This document shows, one piece after another, positions 1 through 10,381 of a DNA stretch of 64,000 bases. The position numbers and the translations under genes were made by a program. The stretch comes from Pyrenopolyporus hunteri (lineage: Eukaryota > Ascomycota > Sordariomycetes > Xylariales > Hypoxylaceae), in assembly GCA_902806595.1 (NCBI GenBank), contig CADCXC010000005.1, positions 124,001 through 188,000 of the forward strand, given 5' to 3'. The notes under the pieces were generated by a model. That model was given only the letters and a program-made list of their open reading frames with translations. It had not been told where the DNA came from and ran no database searches. Positions within the stretch are counted from its first letter, which is position 1. Each line of letters starts with the position of its first letter.

Positions 1-323
1 GGGGTCTCGGGCAGCCTGCAGAGAGACTTTGCTTGGTCGTCTTCGAGCCTTTGAAGCAATTCCCAAACACGATTCAATAGAACCGGGTTCGCTCTCAAAT
101 CGGCGGCGGTCTCCTCTCCTACAAACTTGTCGTCGGGGAAAGCATGATGGATAGTGGCGGTTAGAAGCGCTTGGATAGCGAAGTCGGCAACGGTGACAGG
201 ACTAAGGTCGTCTTTCTCGATGACTCCCTTATCTTCGGCTGAGATTACCGCTTCGCTGAGCTTTGCCGCGGATTGGATGGCATTAATAGCGACTTGTAAC
301 TCTTTTGCATATGGGCTATCCAT
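1..323 (-). CDS. met22: 3'(2'),5'-bisphosphate nucleotidase (Met22/Hal2-like), 5' part only
   Basis: This is the N-terminal 107 codons of a minus-strand gene; the rest lies beyond the left edge. The protein starts MDSPYAKELQVAINAIQ. It contains DLSPVTVADFAIQ, matching the lithium-sensitive loop of Hal2-type phosphatases, then FPDDKFVGEE, whose glutamates bind metal in the inositol-monophosphatase superfamily. Known role of the family: it hydrolyses 3'-phosphoadenosine 5'-phosphate to AMP, protecting sulfate assimilation and RNA processing, and is inhibited by Li+ and Na+. The ATG at 321-323 (complement) is the first in frame and lies just after a long pyrimidine-rich stretch (about 330-400). 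The N-terminal match is good, but the other metal-binding aspartates cannot be seen here. Confidence 0.75.
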   Translation of the reverse strand, partial: MDSPYAKELQVAINAIQSAAKLSEAVISAEDKGVIEKDDLSPVTVADFAIQALLTATIHHAFPDDKFVGEETAADLRANPVLLNRVWELLQRLEDDQAKSLCRLPET

Positions 324-2298
324 TTCTGTGTCTTTCTTCCTTCCTTTTTCTCCCTCTTTCTCTCTTTTTTTTATTTTTTATTTTTTTTGTCCCTTTCTTG
401 GATTTAGGTTTGTGAAGAAGAGCTCGTGTTGTGTTGAGACTCGATATGAAAATTATTGGTGTCACAGGTCTCTAATCCTCTACACACAGGTACAAAGGGC
501 CGTTGTCGGATTTGTTATTGCATTAAAGAAGATAATTCAGTAATAGAGTGATATCCCATTATCCATTACTACCTGGGAATTTTTATTATCCACTCTTGCA
601 GCCTTATGAATCTCGGTAGACGATTCCCATAAGGGCTCGGGCGCAACCGAAATCCATTTGTCTCTTATCGCTCTTTCCTAGCTAATATCCGTCCTAATAC
701 GTATGACAATCATGTCATACTTGGAATTTAAATTCTAGATTAAGTTGATTGCACCCCCGAGTTGATGCATGGCTCTAAATCTACGTAGTGTAACATCGAT
801 CGGCGGATTACAGATAGCAGATAGGTTACCTGGCGCCTAGGTAGTGTACCCCAGCGTGTTGGCGTTAGTAGCACGGCAAGCGGCTGACACACAAGCCGAT
901 TAAGCCAGGGATGATATTTTAAAGTCCATATGCTGCATGTAACTATACTCGGAGGTACGGAGTTTTTGAAACGAGCACTGGAATCAAGCTATCATCTAAG
1001 TGGAACGCTCCCTAACTTCAGAATCGACACTGTTACTTTCGCTATTCTCGCTTTACATTTCGCTAATTAAATACCTATGTATCTATCATAAGTTAATCTA
1101 TTCGTCGTGTTCATATTTAGAAGGTTAATGGATGTGTTTACACGAAGAGTCTATCCCCATAAAATTATACTATTATATTAATAGGATAAGGGTTAGTATA
1201 ACAAGGAGCATTATGTTGCGTGGAGAAGGTGAAGGAGAATTATACACCTAGGTAGGTAGGTTAGATCGTACATGTACCTACATGTAATAATTGGAACGGA
1301 GGTCTGAAGTTCCGTTCGTGCAAACCCTCCATCCCCGGACTTTGACCGCGCCAACTTGTCGAATCTATATAGTTATCTCCTGTAGAGACGAATTAATAGA
1401 TTTGAATACCTCGGTACCTAATTGTTTACTTAACCCTTTAGACAAAGTATGAATTGTTTTTTTATTCCTTTTTTATTCCTTTCAGTAAAGGTAGTTGATG
1501 ATAGTAGTGTTCAAATTATCATTCCTTTATGATGTCATAAGCAACCCGCCCTTACGATTCATGTGCCGACCGGGGTTCGACTAAGGACTTTGAAGGTCCA
1601 TAGGGAATGTTCGACGAAACTGCGAATTACGGGCCCGGAACATTACCTCGGTACTTCAGATACCTCCCGCATACGAGTAGGCAAAACATACGGGAATCAG
1701 CTGGTGAAGAGTTGGCGGAGTGAGCATACGTGGTTTTGTTGCGTTGTACAACTCTCATACTCTAACCATTATATAATTCCTTATTATATAGGTACCTACC
1801 TAGGTACCTATGCAATCCCATGCAGGCATTGCTATAGCACGCTATATATACCTTATATATAAATGGAAACGACTGTCGGGGTGTCGGCGACCAATCATAA
1901 CCGCAGCGCGCGTCCCAGAAAGGATACATCCATAAATACATCCATATGTAGGTACCTATATAGGTAGTAAGTACATAGGTGGTATGTAAGTCGAATACGA
2001 ATAAGACGTAGTTCCCGCTACTTCCGAAGCTACCCAGCCGCTCATCTTTCTCGGCCAACCCTCGGCCTCCGCTCAGCTCGCGAGCCGTGAGGGCAGAGGT
2101 AGAGAGTACCTACTTGATTACGTCCAAGGATCCTAGACGGCCCCCCCGCTCAGCCCTACTCATGGACTTCTCTAGCTTTCCATCAATCCTTCTCCTCCCG
2201 CTTCCACTTTAAGAAGAAAGGCCTCTATCGACTTCGTCGCCGAACCTGAGATATGTGACGAAATTTCCCAGATTCGCGTAGGATTGGGGCATAGGAAT
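324..2298. other. Intergenic, no convincing gene
   Basis: This is the upstream region of the Met22-like gene, beginning with a T/C-rich tract (about 330-400). The rest is frequent-stop sequence with several TAGGTA/TACCTA runs, such as 1247-1262, 1787-1809 and 1948-1980. Short open frames here lack ATG starts or coding character. Confidence 0.6.
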
Positions 2299-2592
2299 AT
2301 GGCAAACTCAGGACGCCAACGTACATCTTTTCGACGGTCGCTATTGGGGGTACTCCAGGCGGCCTTTGCGCTCGCTCTATTCGCCATCTTCGTCATTGCT
2401 TGGTTGGTCCAGGGCGAGACCATCCCGCTACCTGAGTGGGCAAAGGCTTGGAACGGCGTTTCACCCGAGCTACAAGCAACCTACGCCGCCGCTCTGTTCC
2501 CCGCGGTGTGCGTTCTCGCCGTGCTCTTTATTTCCGCGGGGATTATTCTCATGATGAGGGAGCAGAGGGAGAATAGGACAAGCGCTGTTTAG
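2299..2592 (+). CDS. Small two-helix membrane protein, unknown function
   Basis: A 97-residue intronless ORF starting at the ATG in 2299-2301. After a basic, serine-rich N-terminus (about residues 1-15) comes a hydrophobic helix (about 17-38, rich in A, L, F, I and V). A polar loop follows, then a second helix (about 65-87) and a charged tail ending ENRTSAV. The composition looks coding, and the basic N-terminus suggests the ends face the cytosol or matrix with the loop outside. I do not recognise the family. No nearby gene suggests a role. It could be a chance ORF, but two well-formed helices with flanking charges argue for a real gene. Confidence 0.5.
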   Translation: MANSGRQRTSFRRSLLGVLQAAFALALFAIFVIAWLVQGETIPLPEWAKAWNGVSPELQATYAAALFPAVCVLAVLFISAGIILMMREQRENRTSAV

Positions 2593-3381
2593 GTACCGCG
2601 ATGAGAGCCGGCCGAATACAGCTTGAAGCTGGACATGCAAACGAGATGCCACGGGGCAGAAGAATCGGATGCCCGTGAGGATCGCACGATTACTTATTAC
2701 CTAAGATAAATGCGAAATTCCGAAACAACTCCTAGCGGCGGGACCTCGATACAACGTTAGCCGTCGCTGTAATCAAAGGCTGCTAGATTCAACGCTCCGG
2801 GCCTTCTGAACAGCACGATTAGCATTAACCTATCGTGGCGGGGTCATCCGAGCGTGTTCTTTTATTTTCTCTCTTTTTCCTTCCGGTCCAGCTTTCTTCT
2901 CGGTGCTAGACGGCACAACGAAGAAATGAACAGAACGCTTCTCAAAATAATTGCCCGCTTCCCCCCTCGACGACGCTATGTTACGGGTGAAATCCTTTGT
3001 GGGGACGGCTACCACCTCGTATCGGCACACGAAAATGTTGGCTGGGCAGTTTCCGATATACCTACACGCACCGCTAGCCTTCATTAGTACCTACTCGCCT
3101 GCAAGCCTGGGCGAGTCCCGCGGAAACTAGCTTCGCGACTCTATATGCCCATATCTCGACGTTGAGTACGTTGTCAGAGAGAGATGAGTCCGGACCTAAG
3201 GGTAATTTAAGTACATGTCTTCTCTCGCGGCAAGCATGCCGATGGCTTGCTGTTAGGCGAGTATTTATGAAATGTTACGATCAATATTGTGTTTTTATAT
3301 CAGGCGTCGTTGGACACAATGAGGCTCTAGGATGAATGACGTTGGCAGCGCAGCACACTTTCGCCCGGAGATTTAATGTCC

Positions 3382-3449
3382 AGGGGTAAGGGTAGGGGGT
3401 ACGGATATGGGTTCGATACCTACGGGTAGGGGTAGGGGTACGGGTACAA
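3382..3449 (+). repeat. Degenerate G-rich GGGTA(G/C) array
   Basis: About ten GGGTA or GGGTA-like units with A, G, C or TAC spacers lie in about 70 bases. All G runs are on the plus strand. The array resembles a diverged telomere-like or G-quadruplex-prone minisatellite. It is not an exact TTAGGG repeat. Confidence 0.6.
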
Positions 3450-4414
3450 GTGCATGGATGGGAGATATTGAGTTCATGATTTACATACGTGTTGGGTATA
3501 CCCATATAGCATTTGTATTATTTTTTTTATCAGTCTTGTCCCCGTTCCCATGCTCTTCTTCTAAGCGCTGTGTTAAGATGGCTTATCAAACCCCAGTGCA
3601 GAACGTTCGCGGATTGCCTTGGCATATTAGGTAACCTCATAAAAACTGGCATTGTTAGTTGTTTCTGTTGGAAAGTTTACATCACTTTAAGGATTATGCT
3701 ATCGCCGTAAGGATTCTAAGAATATATTCTCAAAGAAATATATACTACAAACGTTTTTTTTAGCATGGGAAGAAACCCAAAATCGTGTATCGTGTTAGAA
3801 TGTGCAAAGGTAGGCGCTAAATTAAGACGGTTAACTGGAGTCTCAGGCCATTTATTTAATCCCTAGGTACGCTATATTCATAATGGCTGCACCGATCAAT
3901 TAAATCGCATTATCTAAGTAAGTACTCACTATAAATCTAGAGATTAGTGGGCTTTAACCCTTATATTTTAGGTATCTGTGTAGGTACTTAGGTGCCTAAA
4001 AATGCGGTCCCTTAACCGATTTAATCACTATAATCTTTGCCAGGTAGGTATTGATACTAAACGCACGACAAGAGTCAACCTAAGGTAAGTAAGGTATAAA
4101 TCGAAACTTATTTTAATCGCATATAGAGAGATCGAAATATTATGTTATATAAAATGAGGCACATTATGTGGGATACCGTGTAATGAAATAAATTGACCCG
4201 TCGATATGACAGAAGTGATCACATATCCCGTCGCTGGTTGAGATATACACTCTATTTGCTTACATGCATTGATGCCTACCTAAGTTAAGAAGGTACAGGT
4301 AATCCGTACTATATGTAGGTTGGGCTGAATATTATCAAGCACTACGATGTTACGAAACAATAGGCCCGCGGCCAGTTGTAAAAACCTCATGAGCACTGGC
4401 ACCGCACTCCTGAG

Positions 4415-4439
4415 CCGGTGCGAGCCACCACCGCACCGG
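4415..4439. repeat. GC-rich perfect hairpin
   Basis: CCGGTGCG and CGCACCGG form an 8-bp perfect inverted repeat around a 9-base loop, within a short GC-rich patch (about 4,393-4,456) that carries further GGTGC/GCACC words. The surrounding spacer is AT-rich. The role is unknown; it may be a remnant of a small mobile element. Confidence 0.45.
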
Positions 4440-4590
4440 GACGGTGCTACGGTGCCCATACTGGAGGATCTATTATATAGGACGAAAGGCCTCGTGGAAT
4501 AGATCTTGTAGTCAATCTAAGTATACGTCTAGCACCCCTTGAATCATACTTTCATCATTGTTGCCTTCAAACTAAGACCTTCTCGTAACA

Positions 4591-4848
4591 ATGGCCTCAG
4601 CTTCTCAGGCTCCATCTCTTTCCCCGGACTGGATCTGTTCCAGTGGCTCTACCGCACAGTAAGTGTTCCGCTAACCCCTCAAAAGCGCCAGCCCCATGTA
4701 ACATGGTTTATGTACGTATTGTACCCATATGGAGGACTTCTTTCTAACAAGGGTATCGTGTATCGCAAGCTGCTGCATGGATCGATACTGGTTTGGTGAA
4801 TACACCCCCTTCCGTTCAGCTGTTGTCGCCGTTGTGGGTATGGGTTGA
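4591..4848 (+). pseudogene. Broken relic of a copia-protease-like fungal protein
   Basis: An ATG at 4591 opens a 22-codon exon containing SPDWICSSGSTA. It ends at a perfect GTAAGT donor (4659). A CTAAC branch site (4744-4748) and an AAG acceptor (4769) restore frame into DRYWFGEYTPFRS, and then TGA at 4846. The two pieces resemble, from memory, fungal proteins related to the aspartic-protease region of copia-type retroelements, where a W-x-x-D/C-S-G-S-x-H-V motif is followed by a D-R-x-W-F-x-x-Y-T-P-F motif. The family normally continues well past this stop. Downstream stretches in other frames (about 4,843-5,150) look partly coding, so frame breaks or further introns are possible. The family assignment is tentative. 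Confidence 0.35.
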
Positions 4849-5732
4849 GAATCTACGAGGACGAGGACCGTGAAGAGGGACGCGCAATCGTACGCGCCTT
4901 AATGAAAGCGGACGCCGATGATAGTACGCCCTAGTCTCGAAGGTACCCAGCGGATTGCAATTTCGTGGCCGAGTGATTTGGTGAACCTGTCCTCGGAGCA
5001 TAGAGGGATCAAGAGGTTGCACTATAGGGTTTTCGCAAGGCTACTAAATTGGAATTCTGATCTTCAGCTTACCTCTACTATGTACGGACGTTCGATGCAC
5101 AGAAACATATATCTAGTTAGTGTTCACCTGTTGGACCATGCAGGAATGTAGTTGCTCTATTGCTTTCAAAAGACGAGTTGAACCAGAGGAAGCGTTGGGA
5201 GTACTTAAGGCTCGGTCTTTTTAAATGACTTGGGGCCCCCGGTACCCTACTTTAACAAGGCTGAATATCTGTAGCCCTTAGGTATTATATTGATGCACTT
5301 GTCCCTTTCACCTTTCAACGCTCACAAGAGTTCGCTGGTTAGAATAGGCAGATGAGACGCACCTAGGTAGGTACCCTACAAGGAAAATTATCGGTATGCG
5401 TACCGCCGATCCTGGGTTACGAGATCGTTGTTCGGAGTAATAGTGCCTAATGCTCATCAAGGCCAAGACTTAACTGCGGGGGATAGACACACGAGATAGA
5501 TCAGATGGATGAATTTTTTCCACCGATGGGAGTGCTAGCTGCCTCAGCAAGTTTAGAGGACGATTAGCAGGCATCCTATTCTTGGGTTAGATGATTATTA
5601 AACTTGGCAAATTCTGTGACTGCCCAGTAATGGCTGTACGAGGTGCCCTACATGTCTCGTCTATAAGTGTGAGAATAACCTCGTAGCCATATAACAACTG
5701 CCGACTTGATATCTCACCTGAGTCTTATCAAG
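4849..5732. other. Upstream region of the GH105 gene
   Basis: No clear gene. The first 300 bases have coding-like patches in shifting frames that may belong to the relic on the left. The rest is presumed promoter, with one TAGGTAGGTACC motif near 5,382. Confidence 0.5.
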
Positions 5733-6960
5733 ATGAAGCCGGCGATCTTAACATTCGTTACCGGGGCGGCGGCCTCAACGTCCTATTTAAAGTGGACAGC
5801 TGACTCCTTCATCCGGCATGGCGTTGAAGCGACCAGGGGCTACGGTGAAGCGACATTGTACGAGGGGTACCAGGCTGCGTACGCACTCACACGGAACGAG
5901 ACGTACGTCAAGTGGTACCGAGGACAGATCGACGATGCTGTGGTCCTAGAGAACGGCACGATCCGGGGCTGGAAGGACGACTACTACTCGCTGGACGACT
6001 ACCGCATCGGCAACAATATCCTATGGTGGTACGAACACACGCAAAACCCCAAATACAGACAGGCCGCCAATGTTATCCGCGCACAGCTGGACCGGCACCC
6101 GCGCACGGCCACGGGCGGATTCTGGCATCGCCAACCCAACTACCCCGATCAGATGTGGCTCGACGGCATCTTCATGGCGGACAGCTTCTACGCACGGTGG
6201 ACGCGGCTGTTCGACGCGGGGAACCAGACTGCCTGGGACGACATCGCGCGACAGTACGACAACATCGAGGCGCACACGCGCAACCGAACCTCGGGGCTGC
6301 TCGCGCACGGTTACGACGAGAGTAAGACGGCCGTGTGGGCGGACCCGGTTACGGGCGCCGCGCCCATGGTATGGAGCCGCGCCGTCGGGTGGTATTTCAT
6401 GAGCCTGCTGGAAGCGATCCCGCTGTTCCCGCCGCGCCACCCAGGCCGCACGCGTCTGACACTGTACTTCGCGACGCTAGCGGCGGCACTCAAGAGGGCC
6501 CAGGACGGGGATTCGGGGGGCTGGTGGCTCGTGATGAACGATCCATACCCGGGGGCTCCCGGGAACTACATTGAGAGCAGCGCCTCGGCCATGTTCGCTT
6601 TCGGCTTGTTGAAGGGCATCAGGTTGGGCCTTCTCGATAAGCGTGAGTACTTCGCACCAGCACGCAAGGCGTACCGCGGGCTGGTGGAACAGTTCGTCAA
6701 GGCCAACGAGGACGGCAGCCTAAACTGGGAGGGGACAGTAGAAGTCGGTTCATTAAGCAGTAATGGGACATATGAGGTGAGTCTTTTCTGTCCATGATAT
6801 GACCCCGAGGAAAAAGAAGAAAGGAATAATTAGCTGGGCAGCCACTGACGAAGTATCCGCGACATAGTATTATATTTCCGTGCCCGTGGTAGAAAACGAT
6901 CATAGGGGGGCGGGGTCTTTCATGCTCGCATCCTACGAAATGGAGCAGTACGAGACGTGA
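5733..6960 (+). CDS. GH105 unsaturated rhamnogalacturonyl hydrolase, secreted
   Basis: Two exons, 5733-6776 and 6868-6960, give 378 residues. The intron (6777-6867) has a GTGAGT donor, a CTGAC branch site and a TAG acceptor. It joins SNGTYE to YYISVPVVEND, which is the usual family C-terminus. The start is the ATG at 5733, giving a short signal peptide (MKPAILTFVTGAAAS). Family motifs are visible: an Asp-Asp pair at 88-89 (SLDDYRIGN), the catalytic aspartate at about 144 in YPDQMWLDGIFMADSF, and MVWSRAVGWY. Enzymes of this family remove the unsaturated uronic acid from oligosaccharides released by rhamnogalacturonan lyases, so this is a pectin-degrading enzyme. The length is normal and nothing is broken. 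Confidence 0.88.
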
Positions 6961-7820
6961 TAAGGGTCCGGAGCAGGAATATCATAATGGCTAAGCTGAA
7001 AGAATTACCTACCTAACGGATAATACAATCATAAGTTTATCGTATAAAGAATGAAAGTACGTTTCGACGGCCATGGCCGAAATCGCGTTCTCCAACACAC
7101 GATTCCCGATCGCATAACTCGTAACCAACCGACCAACCCTATTAAACCGGCAGCCCGTCACAACAACTTCTCTAAATTAGGCCGTTGACTCGTAATCTAG
7201 CTAGGTACCTATCCTGGGTATCCATGTAGTTATTATTATTGGCGTTAAGAGGGCCCTAGGCCATAATGTACGACCGCTAAATGATGTTCTAAAACGTCAC
7301 TAAGTGACGAGGAATCTTCGTCGCATCTCTAAGCAATAACTCCAAGCCTTTGAATCAAACTGAACCGCTCAAACTTACGGGGGTCAAGCTCTGCTACACC
7401 TCCCTTCGAGGAATGGTCTATAGTACATAGGGTAAAGGTATAAATTTTGCCCCTTGCGAATTCTTTCCGACTTGTAGTAACTGTAGCATGTATGCTTGAC
7501 GCATTTATACGAGAGCAATCTGAAGAGATACACTTAAACTACCTGGGCTTACTGAGAACCCTGGCCGAGACTAGCGGTGATACCACTACCTAAAGGCCCC
7601 TGTAGCAGGCTGAAAGACATGGCTTTAGCGCGCAAGGGAGTACCTATTTAGGTACCTCGACCAGCCTAGGTTTGTGGATTACACCTAAACGGGGAGTGCT
7701 GGAATGGGCATGGGGATCATAATGGAAGCTTCAGCTTCTTATGAACAAATTTCGTTCCGAGGATGATATTTGAATTACTACGCTCAGCTATGGTTAACTA
7801 CCAGGTAGATACCTGTTTAA
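6961..7820. other. Intergenic, nothing recognised
   Basis: This lies between the 3' ends of the GH105 gene and the minus-strand secreted protein. It has frequent stops and a few TAGGTACC motifs (about 7,202 and 7,648). It presumably holds both 3' UTRs. Confidence 0.6.
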
Positions 7821-8708
7821 TCAACTCGCCTCAGATCCTTTTATAACCACGGCCTGGACCACTTGCCCGACCGAGTTGAATATGATGTTAACGAGCGCGT
7901 TAAGGGGGTCGTATTTATACGTTTTCTTGATGAGTCCGCCGTCCAAGATTTCCTGCGCTCCCGTGTATGTCATGTTCTGCTCGTAATTGCCCACAATCGT
8001 ACTCAACAGAGTTCCTGCTTTGCTTTCAACCTCCTGCACGATGTTCCCGAGGTTGTCAATAAGGAAGTTGATTTTGCTGTCGCCGTTCACGATGGACCCG
8101 AGCAACCCGTCCACCGCACCCACCACCACGTCCACGAGGTCCGTAACCTCATTTAGGACGTTTATGAGCAGAGGATTGAGATTGAGAGATTCTAGGGTCC
8201 GGTTCACGATTTCCACCAAATTGCCAAGCCTGATGACGAGGTCAAGGTTGGCGTCCACGTCGGCGATGGTGATGTTGACCTTCTTGACGCCTACTTGGAC
8301 GCCCGCGTTGATCTCGACGAGGTTTGCTATTTGTGCAGCCAGATTGATTTCCGCATTCAGGTTATCGACGTCAAGCTCGATTCTTCCAACGTGGAGTTCC
8401 GGCACTTTCAAGAGAACATCTGGGGGCATGCTGCCGTACGAGGGGGCGCTCGTGGTTGTGCCGCTTCCGCTGTCGCCGCCCGTAGTCGTTCCAGAGGATG
8501 ATGCACCGTCTGTCGGGGACGACACCGTGCCGCTATTGGTCTCTGTGGCCGTTATCGTGTTGGTCCCCGTCGCTTGTGGCTGTGATGCCGCCGCGTCGGT
8601 CGGCGTTCCCGTGGCACCAGCATCCGAAGTAGATGAAGCAGTCTGCGCTAACCCTAATGCCAATAGCAAGAAGCCACAGAGAAAGGAGAACAGCAGGTGA
8701 TTACGCAT
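7821..8708 (-). CDS. Secreted protein of unknown function, Ser/Thr-rich N-terminus (paralogue A)
   Basis: A 295-residue intronless ORF. The ATG (complement of 8706-8708) gives a clear signal peptide, MRNHLLFSFLCGFLLLALGLAQ. It is followed by about 70 residues rich in S, T, G and A, probably O-glycosylated. The rest is an amphipathic domain built from I/V/L-D-V repeats (for example RIELDVDNLNAEINLAAQ), then a conserved end with MTYTGAQ and VGQVVQAVVI. It is clearly paralogous to the divergently transcribed gene at 9473: the two share PDV-x-L, the VDN-x-x-A-x-INL-x-A block, RLGN-x-V, LNP, and M-T-Y/F-T-G followed by GQVV. I do not recognise a named family. It is likely a cell-wall or extracellular protein. 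Confidence 0.8.
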   Translation of the reverse strand: MRNHLLFSFLCGFLLLALGLAQTASSTSDAGATGTPTDAAASQPQATGTNTITATETNSGTVSSPTDGASSSGTTTGGDSGSGTTTSAPSYGSMPPDVLLKVPELHVGRIELDVDNLNAEINLAAQIANLVEINAGVQVGVKKVNITIADVDANLDLVIRLGNLVEIVNRTLESLNLNPLLINVLNEVTDLVDVVVGAVDGLLGSIVNGDSKINFLIDNLGNIVQEVESKAGTLLSTIVGNYEQNMTYTGAQEILDGGLIKKTYKYDPLNALVNIIFNSVGQVVQAVVIKGSEAS

Positions 8709-9472
8709 CTTTTCCCGGCAATAGATTGTATAGAAGAGCGACCGCACCTAATAGGCACTCTAGGAAACGACCTCTGGCGACGGACAGATCTCATATAGAA
8801 GTCCAGTCGCAGATTCTAGGTGTCGCAAATGTCAACAACTTGAGCACCATCCCGTTCGGCTTCGGCTCTGTTCCACTCTTTCGTTTATATCACGTTCCGA
8901 GTATGTCTGGTAGCATCTCCAGTCTCACCTTGACGACTTTCCTACCCCTGCTTAGATCGCATCAATATGCTTAATGAAAATGCTAGGACCAGCCTAGAGA
9001 CCCGAAAAAACCTGAATTTTCAAGTTTAAGAGATTGCACGCAATGCTTGGATGGTCCAAGTACCGCGCTTTAAATTGACAGGGCGTGTTCCCGTGTCCTT
9101 GGGCCACTAGGAGGCCGTCTAGACCCTAGCGTTCTCGCGGACAAAACCCTTAAACGGGATTCCGCGACAGGCATCATTTTTAAGGTCTTCCCTAGTCTCT
9201 TATTCAGAGCTATTATACCTAGGTGTCTACTGGGATCATTCGGGTTGGTGAAAAAGACGAAAGCGGGCCCTTGGCTATGCGTTTGCGTTTGCGGGAATCG
9301 TTTTCATTTCAAAATGGCCTGCCACCCTCATCATGAGTGTCGACTCGGCCGTCGCTAAAGCGCATACGACTCTAGATCAAGCACTTTAGATACCCAGCCC
9401 TCTCCGTCGGACGATAGGCCGCCTCCTCCGGCTTCTACCTCCATATATGACTCTCCCCGATCGCTTCGGAAA
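8709..9472. promoter_or_regulatory. Divergent promoter shared by the two secreted paralogues
   Basis: 764 bases separate the two ATGs of a head-to-head paralogous pair, so both promoters must lie here. A pyrimidine-rich tract with a TATATGA word (about 9,440-9,452) precedes the plus-strand ATG. No specific factor sites can be assigned by eye. Confidence 0.55.
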
Positions 9473-10381
9473 ATGAATCTATTCGTTTTGAAGGCAAACG
9501 CCTTTCTCCTATTGTCGTTCCTGTCGGTCGCTCTAGCTCAAGACAACGGCTATATCGGTTATGAACTCAATAAGCGTGGGGATCCCGAGTCCGTTAATTA
9601 CGAGACAGCAAATACGCCCGGCGTCGAGCTCCCCGAAGAGCCGGATGTCTACCTCAATGCTTCCGTGTCCGTAGGGGAGATCGACATCGAAGTAGACAAT
9701 ATCACTGCAAAGATAAATCTCGACGCCAAGGTGTTAAATCTTCTACATTTCACGGCTGGCGTAGACGCTTCGATCGACAGGGTCTCTCTCAGGATCGAGA
9801 ACGTAAGCGCGAAGGTAGAGCTTGAAGCACGGCTCGGGAACGTCGTGCAGATGGTGGGAGATGTTCTCAACACGATCGACCTAAATCCCATCGTCGCAAC
9901 TTTAGGGAATAACGTGGGAAGCATTGTTGGAAACATCACCGATGGGCTTGGCCAGGGCTCAAACTCGTCCTCCAGTACGGCCTCCAAGCGCGACCTGCTA
10001 GACTACAACCTAGCCAATAATATCCTCTATTCTGTCAACGACTACTCCGGCCAGACACACACTAACCGTATTCTGGCGCAGAACGGAAGCTTATATGACT
10101 CGTTCCTTGATAACGATGGGAATGAGCACGGACGGCGGGTCGTAGGTTACTACAGCCGCGATATGACCTTCACCGGTCACAATCGAACCATTACCATCGA
10201 TGGCAAGACGGAATATGAACTAGCATATGAATACAAGCCATTCCCGGGCCTCGAGGCTGTAGCTAACATATATGTGACGCCGGGGGGGCAGGTGGTTAGA
10301 ACGCAAGTCATCGCCGAGGCAGAAGGTGGCGGTACGAGCACTATTAGCGATGACGCCGCTGACGAAGAAGGTTCGCGATAG
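9473..10381 (+). CDS. Secreted protein of unknown function (paralogue B)
   Basis: A 302-residue intronless ORF. It starts with a signal peptide, MNLFVLKANAFLLLSFLSVALA. A Lys-Arg site soon after (NKRGDPES) and another at about 170 (SKRDLL) could be Kex2 cleavage sites. The central domain (about 60-160) has the same I/V-D-V, N-x-x-A-K-I-N-L pattern as paralogue A. The C-terminal part (about 225-285) contains MTFTGHN and GGQVVRTQVI, aligning with the end of A. B lacks the Ser/Thr-rich spacer of A but has an extra stretch (about 165-225) and several N-x-S/T sites. The function is not known. The core's repeated hydrophobic-acidic alternation suggests beta structure, but that is inference. Confidence 0.8.
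   Translation: MNLFVLKANAFLLLSFLSVALAQDNGYIGYELNKRGDPESVNYETANTPGVELPEEPDVYLNASVSVGEIDIEVDNITAKINLDAKVLNLLHFTAGVDASIDRVSLRIENVSAKVELEARLGNVVQMVGDVLNTIDLNPIVATLGNNVGSIVGNITDGLGQGSNSSSSTASKRDLLDYNLANNILYSVNDYSGQTHTNRILAQNGSLYDSFLDNDGNEHGRRVVGYYSRDMTFTGHNRTITIDGKTEYELAYEYKPFPGLEAVANIYVTPGGQVVRTQVIAEAEGGGTSTISDDAADEEGSR

Larger units (their letters stand above)
2593..4590. other. Intergenic, no convincing gene
   Basis: No supported gene. It contains a degenerate GGGTA array (3382-3449) and a GC-rich hairpin (4415-4439). From about 3,640 to 4,340 the sequence becomes AT-rich with TAGGTA motifs, which looks like old decayed spacer. Confidence 0.6.

Noticed and set aside
1560..1590. GGTTCGA word suggesting a tRNA T-loop
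   Set aside because: No acceptor stem, D-arm or anticodon arm could be paired around it.
2830..3087. Overlapping open frames on both strands
   Set aside because: Neither starts with ATG and neither translation has recognisable features.
7987..8700. Plus-strand open frame of 237 codons opposite secreted paralogue A
   Set aside because: It is a shadow of the real gene, which has a signal peptide and a paralogue.
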